A stretch of 37,941 bases of DNA from Desulfobulbaceae bacterium (GTDB lineage: Bacteria > Desulfobacterota > Desulfobulbia > Desulfobulbales > Desulfobulbaceae): the NCBI GenBank assembly GCA_013201405.1, contig JABMJC010000004.1, positions 1 to 37,941 on the forward strand, read 5' to 3'. This document shows positions 31,435 through 37,941 of this stretch, piece after piece. Positions within the stretch are counted from its first letter, which is position 1, and each line of letters opens with the position of its first letter. Below the pieces are notes generated by a model. The model was not told the DNA's origin, did no database searches, and worked only from the letters and a program-made list of their open reading frames with translations. The position numbers were made by a program, and so were the translations under genes.

Positions 31435-33315
31435 ATGCGCTACGATCAAGATTGGCAGACACAGTATGCAGATATGGTGGCCACGCCCCAGGAGGCACTG
31501 GTCCATTTGAAATCTGGCCAACGGGTGTTCATCGGTACTGGTTGCGGCGCGCCCCAGGAACTGATTGCCGCCATGACCGCCCGGGGCCGTTCAGTCACCG
31601 ATGTGGAGATCATTCAACTGATCACCAAGGGCGATGCGCCCTATGCCAGCAAAAAACTTTCCGACAGCTTTACCTTGAACGCCTTTTTTATCAGCTCCAA
31701 TATCCGCGAGGTGATTCAAGAAGGCTTTGGCGATTACACTCCGATTTTGCTCTCTGATGTGCCTCAGCTCCTGGATTCCGGGGCCATGCCCATTGACTTG
31801 GCCCTTATCCAAGTGACCCCGCCGGATACTTATGGCCGGGTAAGCCTGGGTGTTTCGGTGGACATTGTTAAAAGTGCCATTGGTAACGCCAGTCTGGTGA
31901 TTGCTGAAGTGAATCCAAATATGCCCTGGACCCACGGCGACACCTTGGTGGATGTGTTCGACCTCGATATCCTGGTACCGGTGGACAGGCCTATCCTGGA
32001 ACGGGAGCTTGACCCGCCCAATGAAATTGCCCTCAAGATTGCCAAGTCAGCTGTGGCCCTTATCCCCAATGGCTCGACCATTCAGTTGGGCATTGGCCGG
32101 GTGCCGGGGTATGGGCGTATCCCCCAGGTAGTGATGCGTTTTTTGTCGGAACGCAAAGATATCGGTTTTCATACAGAAATGATCTCGGATGCCATCATCC
32201 CACTGATCGAGTCGGGTGCGGTCACCGGTGCAATGAAGTCCATTGACCGGGGCAAGATCACTGCCAGTTTCTGCATGGGAACCAAAAAACTCTACGATTA
32301 TATCCACGACAACCCGCTGTTTAGCTTCCGGCCAACTGAGTACATTAACGACCCCAACGTGATCGGCAAGCACCGGCGCATGGTATCGGTGAATATGGCT
32401 CTGGAGATCGATCTCACCGGCCAGGTCTGTTCGGATTCCGTGGGTGGTCGTTTTTATTCCGGCGTGGGGGGGCAGGTTGATTTCAACCGTGGTGCGGCCA
32501 AATCAGAGCGGGGCCGCGCCATTATCGTGCTTCCCTCGGTGAGCAGCGACGGTACACGTTCACTGGTGGTCAGCGCCCTGCAGCCCGGTTCCGGCGTGGT
32601 CATCAACCGAGCCAGCGTGCACTACGTGGTCACCGAGCATGGCGTTGCCTATCTGCACGGCAAATCCATACAGGAGCGGGCCATGGAGCTGATCTCCATA
32701 GCCCATCCGGATTTCCGTGAACAGCTCTTCCGCGAAGCAGTGGCCGCCAGGTACCTGCGGCCCGATCTGGCCCGCTTCGGCAACCGCTTTACCCTGCCTG
32801 GCGAAGAGGGCATGCGTGCCACCTTCCTGCTCGAAGACGGCACCCAGGTAAATTTCCGTTCCATCCGCCCCACGGACGAACCGCATATGCGCGATCTCAT
32901 CCACAATCTCTCGCAGGAAACCATCTACTACCGCTTCATGAGCCATCAACAGCGCTTCACTTCGCGCCAGATTCAGGACTTTGTCTATATCGATCACCGC
33001 CGCGATGTGGCGGTGGTGGCCACCCTACCTGATGTGCAGGGTGAGCAAATCATTGCAGTGGGCACCTATTATCTCAACGAAAGTACCAACAAGGCCGAGG
33101 TGGCCTTTGTGGTGCGGGATTCCTGGCAGAGCAAAGGGCTGGGAACCTTTATCTTCCAGCATCTGATCAAAATTGCCAAGCGCAACGGCATTGCCGGCTT
33201 CACCGCCGAAGTGCTACGCGAGAACGAACGCATGCAAAGCGTATTCAATAATTCTGGCCTGCGGGTGACCAGCAGCCTGGAGGAGGGCGTGTACAGCTTT
33301 GATATGTTGTTTTAA
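31435..33315 (+). CDS. Acetyl-CoA hydrolase/CoA-transferase fused to a GNAT acetyltransferase domain
   Basis: I chose ATG 31435 (626 residues) behind an AGGGGG site; a TTG at 31408 would add nine residues. Residues 1-450 form a Cat1/AbfT-type CoA-transferase: the catalytic glutamate lies in FHTEMISD (Glu248), followed by GGQVDFNRGA and VTEHGVAYLHGKSIQERA. Residues from about 470 to the end form a GNAT domain with the acetyl-CoA-binding motif QSKGLGT. Fusion places a likely lysine acetyltransferase on an enzyme that handles acyl-CoA. It lies next to an AcuC-like deacetylase and an AcuB-like CBS protein, so it may supply the AcuA function in cis. Confidence 0.9.
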   Translation: MRYDQDWQTQYADMVATPQEALVHLKSGQRVFIGTGCGAPQELIAAMTARGRSVTDVEIIQLITKGDAPYASKKLSDSFTLNAFFISSNIREVIQEGFGDYTPILLSDVPQLLDSGAMPIDLALIQVTPPDTYGRVSLGVSVDIVKSAIGNASLVIAEVNPNMPWTHGDTLVDVFDLDILVPVDRPILERELDPPNEIALKIAKSAVALIPNGSTIQLGIGRVPGYGRIPQVVMRFLSERKDIGFHTEMISDAIIPLIESGAVTGAMKSIDRGKITASFCMGTKKLYDYIHDNPLFSFRPTEYINDPNVIGKHRRMVSVNMALEIDLTGQVCSDSVGGRFYSGVGGQVDFNRGAAKSERGRAIIVLPSVSSDGTRSLVVSALQPGSGVVINRASVHYVVTEHGVAYLHGKSIQERAMELISIAHPDFREQLFREAVAARYLRPDLARFGNRFTLPGEEGMRATFLLEDGTQVNFRSIRPTDEPHMRDLIHNLSQETIYYRFMSHQQRFTSRQIQDFVYIDHRRDVAVVATLPDVQGEQIIAVGTYYLNESTNKAEVAFVVRDSWQSKGLGTFIFQHLIKIAKRNGIAGFTAEVLRENERMQSVFNNSGLRVTSSLEEGVYSFDMLF

Positions 33316-33362
33316 CTTATCGCACCTCGGGATGATGTACGGATGAGTTCAAACAGACAATA

Positions 33363-33400
33363 CAGCTTACAAACCAAGGCTGTACCTGGTCTGTAAGCTG
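33363..33400. terminator. Hairpin between convergent genes
   Basis: CAGCTTACA (33363-33371) and TGTAAGCTG (33392-33400) form a 9-bp stem around a 20-base loop that contains an inner ACCA/TGGT pairing. It sits between the CoA-transferase (ends 33315) and the inositol phosphate synthase (ends 33423 on the other strand). No strong T-run follows on either side, so termination is probable but not certain. Confidence 0.5.
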
Positions 33401-33422
33401 GTCTTACGGTTTGGCTGCAGTC

Positions 33423-34505
33423 CTATTTTTTACCGTATTGCTCGATGAAGGCTTCTGTCTTGCGCCGACATTCATCATCATAGTACTGCACTGGTGGTGA
33501 TTTGAAAAAGTAGGAGGAGGGGGCGGTAATTGCGCCGGACAGCCCATTTTCCAGGGCGAGTTTGGCGCAGCGTACTGCATCAATAATAACTCCGGCCGAG
33601 TTGGGGCCGTCTTGCACCTCCAGCTTACCCTCGAAATTGAGAGTCACATCGCCAAAGGCAGTGCCCTCCATACGAATATAGCACCATTTGCGGTCATCAA
33701 GCCATTCAATGTAGTCTGAAGGGCCAATGTGCACGTTTTTAGGCTTCATCCCGCCGGGGATCTGGCTGGTGACTGCATCGGTCTTGGATATTTTCTTGCT
33801 TTCCAGCCGTTCCCGCTCCAGCATGTTCAAAAAGTCGGTATTACCACCCACGTTCAGCTGGTAGGTTCTGTCCAGACGTACGCCGCGGTCTTCAAACAGC
33901 CTGGCAAGCACGCGGTGCAAAATGGTAGCGCCCACCTGGCTTTTGATGTCATCGCCCAAACAGGGCAGACCTTTTTCCTGAAAACGCTTGTGCCAGTGTG
34001 CCTCCCGGGCAATAAACACCGGGATGGCATTGACCAGGGCACAACCTGCCTCCAGGATCTGTTCCACGTACCATTCCGTGGCCTTCTCACTGCCCACGGG
34101 CAGATAGTTGATCACCACATCCGTGCGGGTAGCCCGCAGGATGGAAACGATGTCAACGGACTCACCAGGAGCTTCCTGCACAACCGGCTGCACATACTTA
34201 CCGATACCATCAAGGACCTTGCCGCGTTGTACTGGTACGCCCAGGTTGGGCACATCGCAAAATTTGATGGCGCAGTTGGGTTCGGCAAAAATGGCCTCAC
34301 CAAGATCTTTGCCTACTTTGGTGGCATTGATGTCAAAGGCCGCTGAGAACTGGACGTCACGCACATGCAGGCCGCCCAAGTTGACATGCATCAAACCCGG
34401 TACCTTGTCACTATCTTGGGCATTTTTGTAGTATTCGACCCCCTGAACCAGGGCACTTGCGCAGTTCCCTACGCCAATAATCGCTACCCTCACTTTTCGC
34501 GCCAT
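33423..34505 (-). CDS. Inositol-3-phosphate synthase
   Basis: This 360-residue protein opens with the NAD-binding glycine motif [14 protein letters not shown] and contains the conserved [23 protein letters not shown] and [13 protein letters not shown] segments of bacterial/archaeal-type myo-inositol-1-phosphate synthase. It converts glucose 6-phosphate to inositol 3-phosphate. The length matches the shorter actinobacterial/archaeal form. A GGAGG site precedes the ATG. The CDP-alcohol phosphatidyltransferase gene lies 46 bases upstream on the same strand, which points to inositol lipid synthesis. Confidence 0.95.
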   Translation of the reverse strand: MARKVRVAIIGVGNCASALVQGVEYYKNAQDSDKVPGLMHVNLGGLHVRDVQFSAAFDINATKVGKDLGEAIFAEPNCAIKFCDVPNLGVPVQRGKVLDGIGKYVQPVVQEAPGESVDIVSILRATRTDVVINYLPVGSEKATEWYVEQILEAGCALVNAIPVFIAREAHWHKRFQEKGLPCLGDDIKSQVGATILHRVLARLFEDRGVRLDRTYQLNVGGNTDFLNMLERERLESKKISKTDAVTSQIPGGMKPKNVHIGPSDYIEWLDDRKWCYIRMEGTAFGDVTLNFEGKLEVQDGPNSAGVIIDAVRCAKLALENGLSGAITAPSSYFFKSPPVQYYDDECRRKTEAFIEQYGKK

Positions 34506-34551
34506 ATGCGTCCTCCATATCCATTGGCATCATGGCCTGATGGCCTCTGTT

Positions 34552-35145
34552 CTAAGACTTCCATCTAAAAATAGTAAAGAGCCGCTGCAGTGCTGTTGCC
34601 CAAGCTCCCAGGGCAACCAGTACGCAGGCAAGCACAAGTGTGACGCTGCCGAGCATGTCTGCAAGGAACAGGGCTGCTATCATGACCACCAGCCGTTCCA
34701 TACGGGTAAACAGACCCACAGAGCAGGGAATACCGAGCCCCTCGGCCCGTGCGCGCACATAGCTCACCATAAAGGAGCCAACCATGGCGAGCGAGGCGGT
34801 GCACACCAGGCTGGGATGTAGTTTGGCAGCGCTGCCCGCCAATAAGACGATGAAGAGAGCTGCTTCGGCAATCCTGTCCAGACTGGAGTCCAGTGCGGCT
34901 CCAGCTTTTGATGCCGTACCAGTCAGTCTGGCCACGCCGCCATCAAGCGCATCAAAGAGGCTGCCTATGGTGAACAGCAAGCCAGCCTGCCAAAAGTGTC
35001 CGACCCAGGCAAACCCTGCGGCAATCAGGCAGAGTAGTAAGCCTGCGACAGTGATCGCCACAGGGTGGATATTGAGGGCTGCCAGCAGCCTGACGAATGG
35101 ATGCAGCAGTTTTCTGCCCTGATCATGAAGAGTGTTGAGATGCAT
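34552..35145 (-). CDS. CDP-alcohol phosphatidyltransferase, probable phosphatidylinositol-phosphate synthase
   Basis: I use ATG 35145 (197 residues) because CGGAGA sits six bases before it; the longer frame needs a GTG at 35160. The full catalytic motif D-x2-D-G-x2-A-R-x8-G-x3-D-x3-D is present (DALDGGVAR to Asp90; aspartates 65, 68, 86, 90). About six membrane segments are expected. The family joins a CDP-activated lipid to an alcohol. Being next to inositol-phosphate synthase suggests that the alcohol is inositol 3-phosphate. Phosphatidylglycerophosphate synthase is the main alternative. Confidence 0.88.
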   Translation of the reverse strand: MHLNTLHDQGRKLLHPFVRLLAALNIHPVAITVAGLLLCLIAAGFAWVGHFWQAGLLFTIGSLFDALDGGVARLTGTASKAGAALDSSLDRIAEAALFIVLLAGSAAKLHPSLVCTASLAMVGSFMVSYVRARAEGLGIPCSVGLFTRMERLVVMIAALFLADMLGSVTLVLACVLVALGAWATALQRLFTIFRWKS

Positions 35146-35331
35146 GACAAATCTCCGCACACTGCCCTGGTCACAATCTTTGCCTGCTGCTTCTTCCTGT
35201 TTTTATCCGTTACACCGTGGGCAAGTGCAGCAGGGTGTACATTTTTCTCTGTTCTATCATGGGTCGGGATGCCCAAGTATGGCAAAGCCGCGCAGGCAGA
35301 CACATTGGACGATCCCTGGCAACAGAGGTGA
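35125..35331 (+). CDS. Possible small exported protein (weakly supported)
   Basis: A 68-residue frame starts at ATG 35125 with an alternative ATG at 35140. It has a basic N-terminus, a strongly hydrophobic core (ALVTIFACCFFLFLSV) and an ASA-type signal peptidase site, followed by about 34 residues. The ribosome binding site is poor and the start overlaps the opposite-strand gene. It could be a chance frame. Confidence 0.25.
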   Translation: MKSVEMHDKSPHTALVTIFACCFFLFLSVTPWASAAGCTFFSVLSWVGMPKYGKAAQADTLDDPWQQR

Positions 35332-35673
35332 ATTGTTTACAATATCAGCGTGTTGTGCCTTATGCTCGTAAAATTGTATCAAATCGGGACGATAGCGCAG
35401 GTTAAGATAACTAGCTGATTAAAGCAATAGATTTTATTTGCAGCGGAAAGTCCCCAGGCAAGCGGCACTGTTGGGTGGCTACTGAGCCCAGGTCGTTGGC
35501 GTGCAAAAGCCGCGTGCAAGTCAACGGGATAAATAGATACTTGCTAGGCAAGCCGCTGGGGCCGCTGACAGAAGGTGTTCAGATCACATTGATTCTGTAT
35601 GCCGCAAGCCCAGCGGCCAAACTGCTCAGCTTTTACTAAAGGTTCATGTTACATGATGTGCCACGCATTGTGG
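35146..35673. other. Intergenic region holding the candidate structured RNA
   Basis: This 528-base gap lies between the - strand CDP-alcohol transferase start and the - strand GH13 gene end. It holds the weak exported-protein frame on the left and the structured segment in the middle. An AT-rich leader (35400-35440) precedes the structured segment. I see no convincing promoter for the phosphatidyltransferase on the - strand. Confidence 0.5.
35441..35617 (+). ncRNA. Candidate structured non-coding RNA of unknown class
   Basis: Long-range pairing is visible: CAGCGG (35441-35446) with CCGCTG (35562-35567) and CCCCAG (35452-35457) with CTGGGG (35556-35561). These stack on the right strand with a five-base bulge on the left. 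Inside are the hairpins TGGG/CCCA (35472-35490), CGTTG/CAACG (about 35493-35526) and CTTGC/GCAAG (35540-35552). A further hairpin GCCGC/GCGGC (35601-35617) carries a second CAGCGG that could compete for CCGCTG. No protein frame fills this region. GAAAGTCC and the branched layout recall the first domain of group II introns, but no GUGYG start, domain V or reverse transcriptase is present. Strand is uncertain. Confidence 0.45.
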
Positions 35674-37488
35674 TCATTTCTTATCTTGGCTGTAGACGAG
35701 TATGGTATATGGTCCAATGGCAACTGTGGCCTGCGCCTGCAGCCCGTCACGCTCACCTGGCTCTGCATGGAGATCGCTGCTAGCGAAGTTGGAAAAATCA
35801 TCGCTGTAGATGCTGGCATCCGTATTGATCCGCAACTTCCACAGGCCTTCTTCCGGCAGACCGATCAGGTAGTTTTCCTTGGGAGTATTACTGCAATTCA
35901 CCACGACCACCACGTCGTCCCCTGGACCATGCTCATCCCAGCGCTGAAAAGCGATCATGTTTTCCGCATCATTCACATGAAAGACCTGCAGGTGTTGGCC
36001 GCAGAGACCACGGGTGTGGCCCTGCCGGTTCAGGCGTAATGCAGCCAAATCGCGATAGAGACGCACTATGCTGTGGAATTCGTCGTTGAGATCCCAGTCC
36101 AGTGGTACGTCATCCCGAAACCATTCGCCCTGGAGAAATTCCTGTCCCTGGAAGAGCATGGGGATGCCAGGGGCAGTAAAGACCAAACCGACTGCCAGGG
36201 TGGAGCGTTTTTGTGCATACCAGCCGGTGGGGTCATCGGCATTTATTTCCTGGGGCACCCGCGCCTTACCGTTGGCAACCTCATCGTGGGATTCACTGTA
36301 AATGATCCGGTGGAAGGCATCGTCCCCATAGCGGAAACTGATGGCCTGGCGCACCGCCTCCATGGAGCGGTGGGCATCTTCGGCTGCAATGACCATGGCG
36401 CGGATAGGGTGCACAAACTGGGCGTCCCATTGACTGTGGAAACCGGCGCCACCGTGTTCGACATCAGCGGTAACCGCATTTTGGTCGTGCAGGTCTTCGG
36501 CAATGAGGATACGGCCTGGGAAGCGCTCTCGCACAGTGTCATTAATATACTGCATCAGGGTCCAGCCTTCGGGGATCTCTTCTCCACCGTCTCCGTGCAC
36601 ACTGCGAATATACAAGGTCATGTCATAGCGCAGTCCATCGACGCGGTAGTCTTCCAGCCACATCAGGGCGTTGTCGTGGATGAACTGACGTACCTCGCCC
36701 CGGCCGTAATCGGGCCGGGTATCGCCCCATGGAGTTTGTGAGCGGTGATCGTTATAGAAGTAGATGCCACCCTTGTCGTTTTCCTGCCAACCGTCAAACT
36801 GCCAAAGATCCAGATCGCTGGGGCCAAAATGGTTGTAAACTACGTCGAGAATCACTGCCAGGCCCCGCTTGTGCGCTTCACGTACAAAGCGCTTGAATTC
36901 ATCTGGGCCACCATAAGCACTTTCCACCGCAAAGATGTGGGCTGGATTGTAGCCCCAGGAGTAGTCCCCGGCAAACTCGGCAATGGGCATAATTTGCACC
37001 GCATTTACTCCCAGTTTGATGAGATGATCGAACTTGTGCAACACAGCATCAAAATCACCAGGTCTGCCTTCCGCATCTGTAAAAAAAGAGCCGATGTGCA
37101 TCTCATAGATGATGAGTTCATTGTGCGGTGGCAAGGTGAAATCATCACCCTGCCAGTCAAAGCTAGCGTGGTCGTAAATGACCCCATTGCCAACCGAATT
37201 GGTGACCTGACGGGCATACGGATCGATGCGCTCCAGTTCCATCTCCCCGTTTTTGATCAGGAACTTGTATTCCTGGCCAGGCTTTGCTCCAGTAATATCA
37301 AGGTACCAGTAGCCGTTTTCCTCGCTTGCCATGGGAGCCTTTGTTTTGGACCAGTTGTTGAAATCGCCCATCACAAAAACCTGCTGTGCGTGCGGTGCCC
37401 AAACGCGGAAGGCAGTACCGCCCTCGTGGGGTATCGCGCCCATACCGGCTTGTTTTTTTTCAAAGTGATTTGCTGATGATGCGCCCAT
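35674..37488 (-). CDS. GH13 alpha-glucan enzyme with N-terminal CBM48, branching-enzyme or trehalohydrolase type
   Basis: I use ATG 37488 (604 residues) with AGGAGA 8 bases upstream; an in-frame ATG at 37509 is possible. An N-terminal CBM48 domain (about 20-110, FRVWAPHAQQVFVMGDFNNW) is followed by a GH13 barrel. The catalytic residues are Asp289 (VDGLRYDMT), Glu331 (ILIAEDL) and Asp402 (SESHDEV). The segment DVVYNHFGPSD resembles maltooligosyltrehalose trehalohydrolase, while YGRGEVRQFIHDNALMWLEDY resembles branching enzymes, so subfamily is unresolved. A C-terminal beta domain closes the protein. No other glycogen or trehalose gene is in the window. Confidence 0.88.
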   Translation of the reverse strand: MGASSANHFEKKQAGMGAIPHEGGTAFRVWAPHAQQVFVMGDFNNWSKTKAPMASEENGYWYLDITGAKPGQEYKFLIKNGEMELERIDPYARQVTNSVGNGVIYDHASFDWQGDDFTLPPHNELIIYEMHIGSFFTDAEGRPGDFDAVLHKFDHLIKLGVNAVQIMPIAEFAGDYSWGYNPAHIFAVESAYGGPDEFKRFVREAHKRGLAVILDVVYNHFGPSDLDLWQFDGWQENDKGGIYFYNDHRSQTPWGDTRPDYGRGEVRQFIHDNALMWLEDYRVDGLRYDMTLYIRSVHGDGGEEIPEGWTLMQYINDTVRERFPGRILIAEDLHDQNAVTADVEHGGAGFHSQWDAQFVHPIRAMVIAAEDAHRSMEAVRQAISFRYGDDAFHRIIYSESHDEVANGKARVPQEINADDPTGWYAQKRSTLAVGLVFTAPGIPMLFQGQEFLQGEWFRDDVPLDWDLNDEFHSIVRLYRDLAALRLNRQGHTRGLCGQHLQVFHVNDAENMIAFQRWDEHGPGDDVVVVVNCSNTPKENYLIGLPEEGLWKLRINTDASIYSDDFSNFASSDLHAEPGERDGLQAQATVAIGPYTILVYSQDKK

Positions 37489-37623
37489 GGTGTTTCTCCT
37501 CAACAACATATTGATATATAAAGAATTTATAACTGATCACAGTTTGCCTTTTACTCCTCGTTCTTTGCCTTTGTTTGCCAAGATACCATAGAAATGGGCG
37601 ATTTTATATGGCCAGAAAGCAAG

Positions 37624-37677
37624 AGTCATTACTGGCAAATTAGAAGAACGGTGTAGTTCTTCAAAAAAAGAATGACT
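37624..37677. repeat. Nested inverted repeats
   Basis: An outer pair AGTCATT (37624-37630) and AATGACT (37671-37677) encloses an inner pair GAAGAAC (37643-37649) and GTTCTTC (37656-37662) with a six-base loop. Both pairs are perfect over 7 bases. The inner stem is followed by AAAAAAA on the + strand, and no T-run is seen in the termination direction. A regulatory site or a small RNA structure is more likely than a terminator. Confidence 0.5.
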
Positions 37678-37740
37678 TGGGCTGTTCCAACCTTAACTTT
37701 TTGAGACGACACACAGAAAAATACAGTTTTTCCCTATGGA

Positions 37741-37772
37741 TGTGTACTGTGCACGACCTGTCACCGTACACA
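37741..37772 (+). promoter_or_regulatory. Inverted repeat upstream of the edge gene
   Basis: TGTGTAC (37741-37747) and GTACACA (37766-37772) are perfect inverted arms separated by 18 bases, ending 40 bases before the ATG at 37813. It could be a leader hairpin or an operator. Confidence 0.35.
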
Positions 37773-37812
37773 CCGTTTGTTAGTTGTTCAAAACGATCAA
37801 AGGAGGTCTGCA

Positions 37813-37941
37813 ATGTATTTTAAGCAAATTGCCGTTGAGGGTATGGGGTGTTGCTCATACGTTATTGGTTGCCCCAGGACAAGGCAAGATGTGGTCTCCA
37901 TTTTCCGACAGTTTGGCGGCAAGTTTAAGGTGGGTTCAAAT
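37813..37941 (+). CDS. N-terminus of a possible metallo-beta-lactamase-fold protein (partial)
   Basis: An AAAGGAGG ribosome binding site precedes ATG 37813, and the frame stays open to the window edge (43 codons). The start MYFKQIAVEGMGCCSYVIGC resembles the N-terminus of persulfide-dioxygenase/rhodanese-type metallo-beta-lactamase proteins, which often begin MYFKQ...LGC.SY.IG. The following residues (PRTRQDVVSIFRQFGGK) do not match the usual continuation, so either the protein differs or the resemblance is misleading. The remainder lies outside the window. Confidence 0.6.
   Translation, partial: MYFKQIAVEGMGCCSYVIGCPRTRQDVVSIFRQFGGKFKVGSN

Larger units (their letters stand above)
37489..37812. 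other. Divergent intergenic region with nested inverted repeats
   Basis: These 324 bases carry no gene. They separate the - strand GH13 gene from the + strand gene at the edge. They hold a nested inverted repeat (37624-37677) and a second inverted repeat (37741-37772). Promoters in both directions should lie here. The stretch next to the GH13 start is AT-rich. Confidence 0.5.

Noticed and set aside
35441-35617. RNase P, SRP RNA or tmRNA
   Set aside because: The conserved cores of these RNAs (SRP GGTCAGG...GGAAGCAGCC, tmRNA tag frame and RNase P P4 elements) are not present.
37642-37669. A rho-independent terminator
   Set aside because: The inner stem is followed by As on the + strand and has no T-run in the - direction, so it does not fit a terminator.

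Overview
The window reads as chromosomal DNA of an anaerobic, probably sulfur- or sulfate-respiring bacterium, most likely Desulfobacterota and perhaps near the Desulfobulbales. The placement rests on gene content, not on a database match: molybdopterin/ferredoxin/NrfD respiratory modules, an 11-subunit complex I without NuoEFG, a sigma-54 regulator with many PAS domains, an ADP-forming acyl-CoA synthetase and a CoA-transferase fused to an acetyltransferase. I see no tRNA, rRNA, CRISPR array, transposase or prophage genes.

Layout. Positions 1-1041 (+) hold the end of a lipoprotein gene and two related small lipoproteins. Positions 1172-4813 (-) encode a large flavin/iron-sulfur oxidoreductase with a DUF3683-type N-terminus. 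Then come rpsT with a clear promoter and terminator (-), a secreted protein with two pentapeptide-repeat blocks (-), and a cysteine-containing MerR regulator (-). Positions 7733-9194 (-) encode an NrfD-family membrane protein preceded by a 75-residue CxxxC membrane protein, behind a good -24/-12 promoter. A 959-base intergenic region rich in inverted and direct repeats separates this from a second NrfD paralogue (10154-11350, +). A PAS-PAS-PAS-PAS-AAA-HTH sigma-54 activator (11436-13904, -) follows.

Positions 14247-27157 (+) form one tightly packed run: a molybdopterin oxidoreductase, a four-cluster ferredoxin subunit, then nuoABCDHIJKLMN. There is no NADH-oxidising NuoEFG module. The molybdopterin and ferredoxin subunits sit where an electron-input module would be expected. 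They may feed complex I, or partner the two NrfD proteins, or both. This is the most interesting system in the window.

Positions 27260-33315 (+) hold a small tautomerase and a cluster resembling Bacillus acuABC rebuilt around ADP-forming acetate activation: an AcuC-like deacetylase, an AcuB-like CBS protein, an ADP-forming acyl-CoA synthetase and a CoA-transferase/GNAT fusion. Positions 33423-35145 (-) encode inositol-3-phosphate synthase and a CDP-alcohol phosphatidyltransferase, suggesting inositol phospholipid synthesis. A gene-free stretch follows with a long-range base-paired segment that looks like a structured RNA. A GH13 alpha-glucan enzyme (-) comes next. The window ends in the first 43 codons of a gene that may encode a metallo-beta-lactamase-fold protein.
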